From an uncultured Chitinophagaceae bacterium (GTDB taxonomy: Bacteria > Bacteroidota > Bacteroidia > Chitinophagales > Chitinophagaceae): 22,253 nucleotides of DNA. This document shows positions 21,523 to 22,253 of the stretch, in pieces. A program made the translations under genes and the position numbers. The number at the start of each line of letters is the position of its first letter. Position 1 is the stretch's first letter. The notes under the pieces were generated by a model that saw nothing but the letters and a program-made list of their open reading frames with translations, made no database searches and had not been told where the DNA came from. The stretch lies in contig CALKVC010000103.1 of the NCBI GenBank assembly GCA_937996595.1, forward strand, positions 1 to 22,253, written 5' to 3'.

Positions 21523-22200
21523 ATGTTTGACATTTTTTTACAGACCGATAGTTTGAGTACATCCGCGGTTTCCGCTGCAAAAGTGGAATCTGTTTGGGGT
21601 TTACTGAGCAAGGGCGGCCCATTGATGATTCCATTGGGAATCCTGTTTGCCCTGGCCATCTATTTTTTCATTGAAAGGTTGCTGGTGATCCGCAAGATGG
21701 GTAAGATTGATGATAATTTCATGAGCATCATCCGTGATCATATCAGCAATGGCAATATTTCTGCTGCCAGGAGCCTTACCAAAAATACCAACAACCCCAT
21801 TGCCAGGATGATTGATAAGGGAATACAGCGCATAGGCAAGCCGATTGATGCCATTGAAAGAAGCATGGAAATAGTTGGTAAACTGGAAATGTATAAAATG
21901 GAAAAAAACCTGACCATGCTTTCCGTAATCGCCAGGATAGCGCCGTTGTTCGGTTTTGTGGGAACCATTGTAGGGCTGGTGATATTGCTGAAAGAATTCG
22001 CCACCATCAGCAACCCGTCTATCAGCCAGATCGCTGATGCCATGTATATCAAACTCATCACTTCCGCCAGCGGATTGATTATAGGGATGCTGGCATACCT
22101 GGCCCATAGCTACCTGGATACACAGATTAACCGGGCTGCCAACAGGATGGAAGCGGCCAGCAGTGAGTTTATAGATGTGTTGCAGGAGCCGACGAAGTAG
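21523..22200 (+). CDS. MotA/TolQ/ExbB-family proton channel protein
   Basis: This 225-residue inner-membrane protein is the stator-type subunit that, with an ExbD/TolR partner, uses the proton gradient to energise TonB or Tol. It has a short N-terminal periplasmic part, a first transmembrane helix (about 33-55, PLMIPLGILFALAIYFFIE), a cytoplasmic loop (56-138), and the two conserved pore helices: 139-158 (IAPLFGFVGTIVGLVILLKE) and 177-197 (KLITSASGLIIGMLAYLAHSY), with the family Thr/Ser residues T148 and T180. In Bacteroidota an exbD/tolR gene usually follows; here the window ends 53 nt after the stop, inside a heptamer array. ExbB versus TolQ cannot be decided. Confidence 0.92.
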   Translation: MFDIFLQTDSLSTSAVSAAKVESVWGLLSKGGPLMIPLGILFALAIYFFIERLLVIRKMGKIDDNFMSIIRDHISNGNISAARSLTKNTNNPIARMIDKGIQRIGKPIDAIERSMEIVGKLEMYKMEKNLTMLSVIARIAPLFGFVGTIVGLVILLKEFATISNPSISQIADAMYIKLITSASGLIIGMLAYLAHSYLDTQINRAANRMEAASSEFIDVLQEPTK

Positions 22201-22253
22201 GTTTGAGGTTTGAGGTTTGAGGTTTGAGGTTTGAGGTTTGAGGTTTGAGGTTT
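22201..22253. repeat. Perfect heptamer array GTTTGAG after the exbB/tolQ-like gene (window edge)
   Basis: Beginning on the base after the stop codon, GTTTGAG is repeated seven times without error plus GTTT, and the window ends inside it. It is the same unit and orientation as the array between mnmA and thyA. The true length is unknown. Confidence 0.95.

Overview
The window looks like a contig from a mesophilic member of the Bacteroidota, most likely Chitinophagaceae or a close relative. The supports are seven matches to the Bacteroidota -7 promoter word TAnnTTTG (several continuing as TTTGCA), lipoproteins with CarboxypepD-type beta-sandwich domains, a GH171/NamZ (DUF1343) muramidase, SPFH and ExbB family genes, absence of strong Shine-Dalgarno sites, and moderate GC. 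The placement is inferred from gene families and signals; no database search was run.

Layout. 1-1146 (minus): the first ~312 codons of NADP isocitrate dehydrogenase (icd), joined in frame to a very AT-rich fragment of an unrelated sensor/propeller protein that runs off the edge; I read this as a probable assembly or recombination chimera. 1147-1479: icd leader and a terminator. 1480-5179: a large multidomain lipoprotein, a SAT-like GNAT acetyltransferase, a DinB-fold protein and a second lipoprotein. 5254-8453: mnmA diverges from thyA, followed by a 23S-IVP four-helix-bundle gene and folA, so the thymidylate pair thyA/folA is interrupted. 8503-13819: a SAM methyltransferase, the three-part proton-translocating transhydrogenase (pntAA, pntAB, pntB) and an RsmF-type rRNA m5C methyltransferase. 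13873-16061: a LysM/double-psi-barrel cell-wall protein followed 11 nt later by a secreted bleomycin-hydrolase-like C1 peptidase. 16095-18316 (minus): NamZ muramidase overlapping fmt by ATGA. 18491-22200: SlyD-like FKBP, peptidase T, an SPFH membrane protein and a TolQ/ExbB proton channel subunit.

Most genes are housekeeping: one-carbon and nucleotide metabolism (thyA, folA, fmt), NADPH supply (icd, pntAB), RNA modification (mnmA, rsmF), envelope maintenance (NamZ, LysM/DPBB, ExbB, SPFH) and proteolysis/folding (pepT, C1 peptidase, FKBP).

The unusual layer lies between the genes. Five intergenic gaps carry arrays with a strict 7-nt period but different unit sequences (GAGGTTT twice, GAAATAA/ATAATAA, TTCCTTA-like, ACATCAT/AAATCAT). 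Two of them end exactly at a start codon (folA, pntB), one sits over the mnmA promoter upstream region, two flank the four-helix-bundle gene in inverted orientation, and one forms the window's right end. Other points of note are near-leaderless promoter spacing at thyA and namZ, two obligatory TTG starts, and hairpins that overlap the stop codons of both convergent gene pairs. I found no CRISPR array, tRNA, rRNA, transposase or defence cassette.
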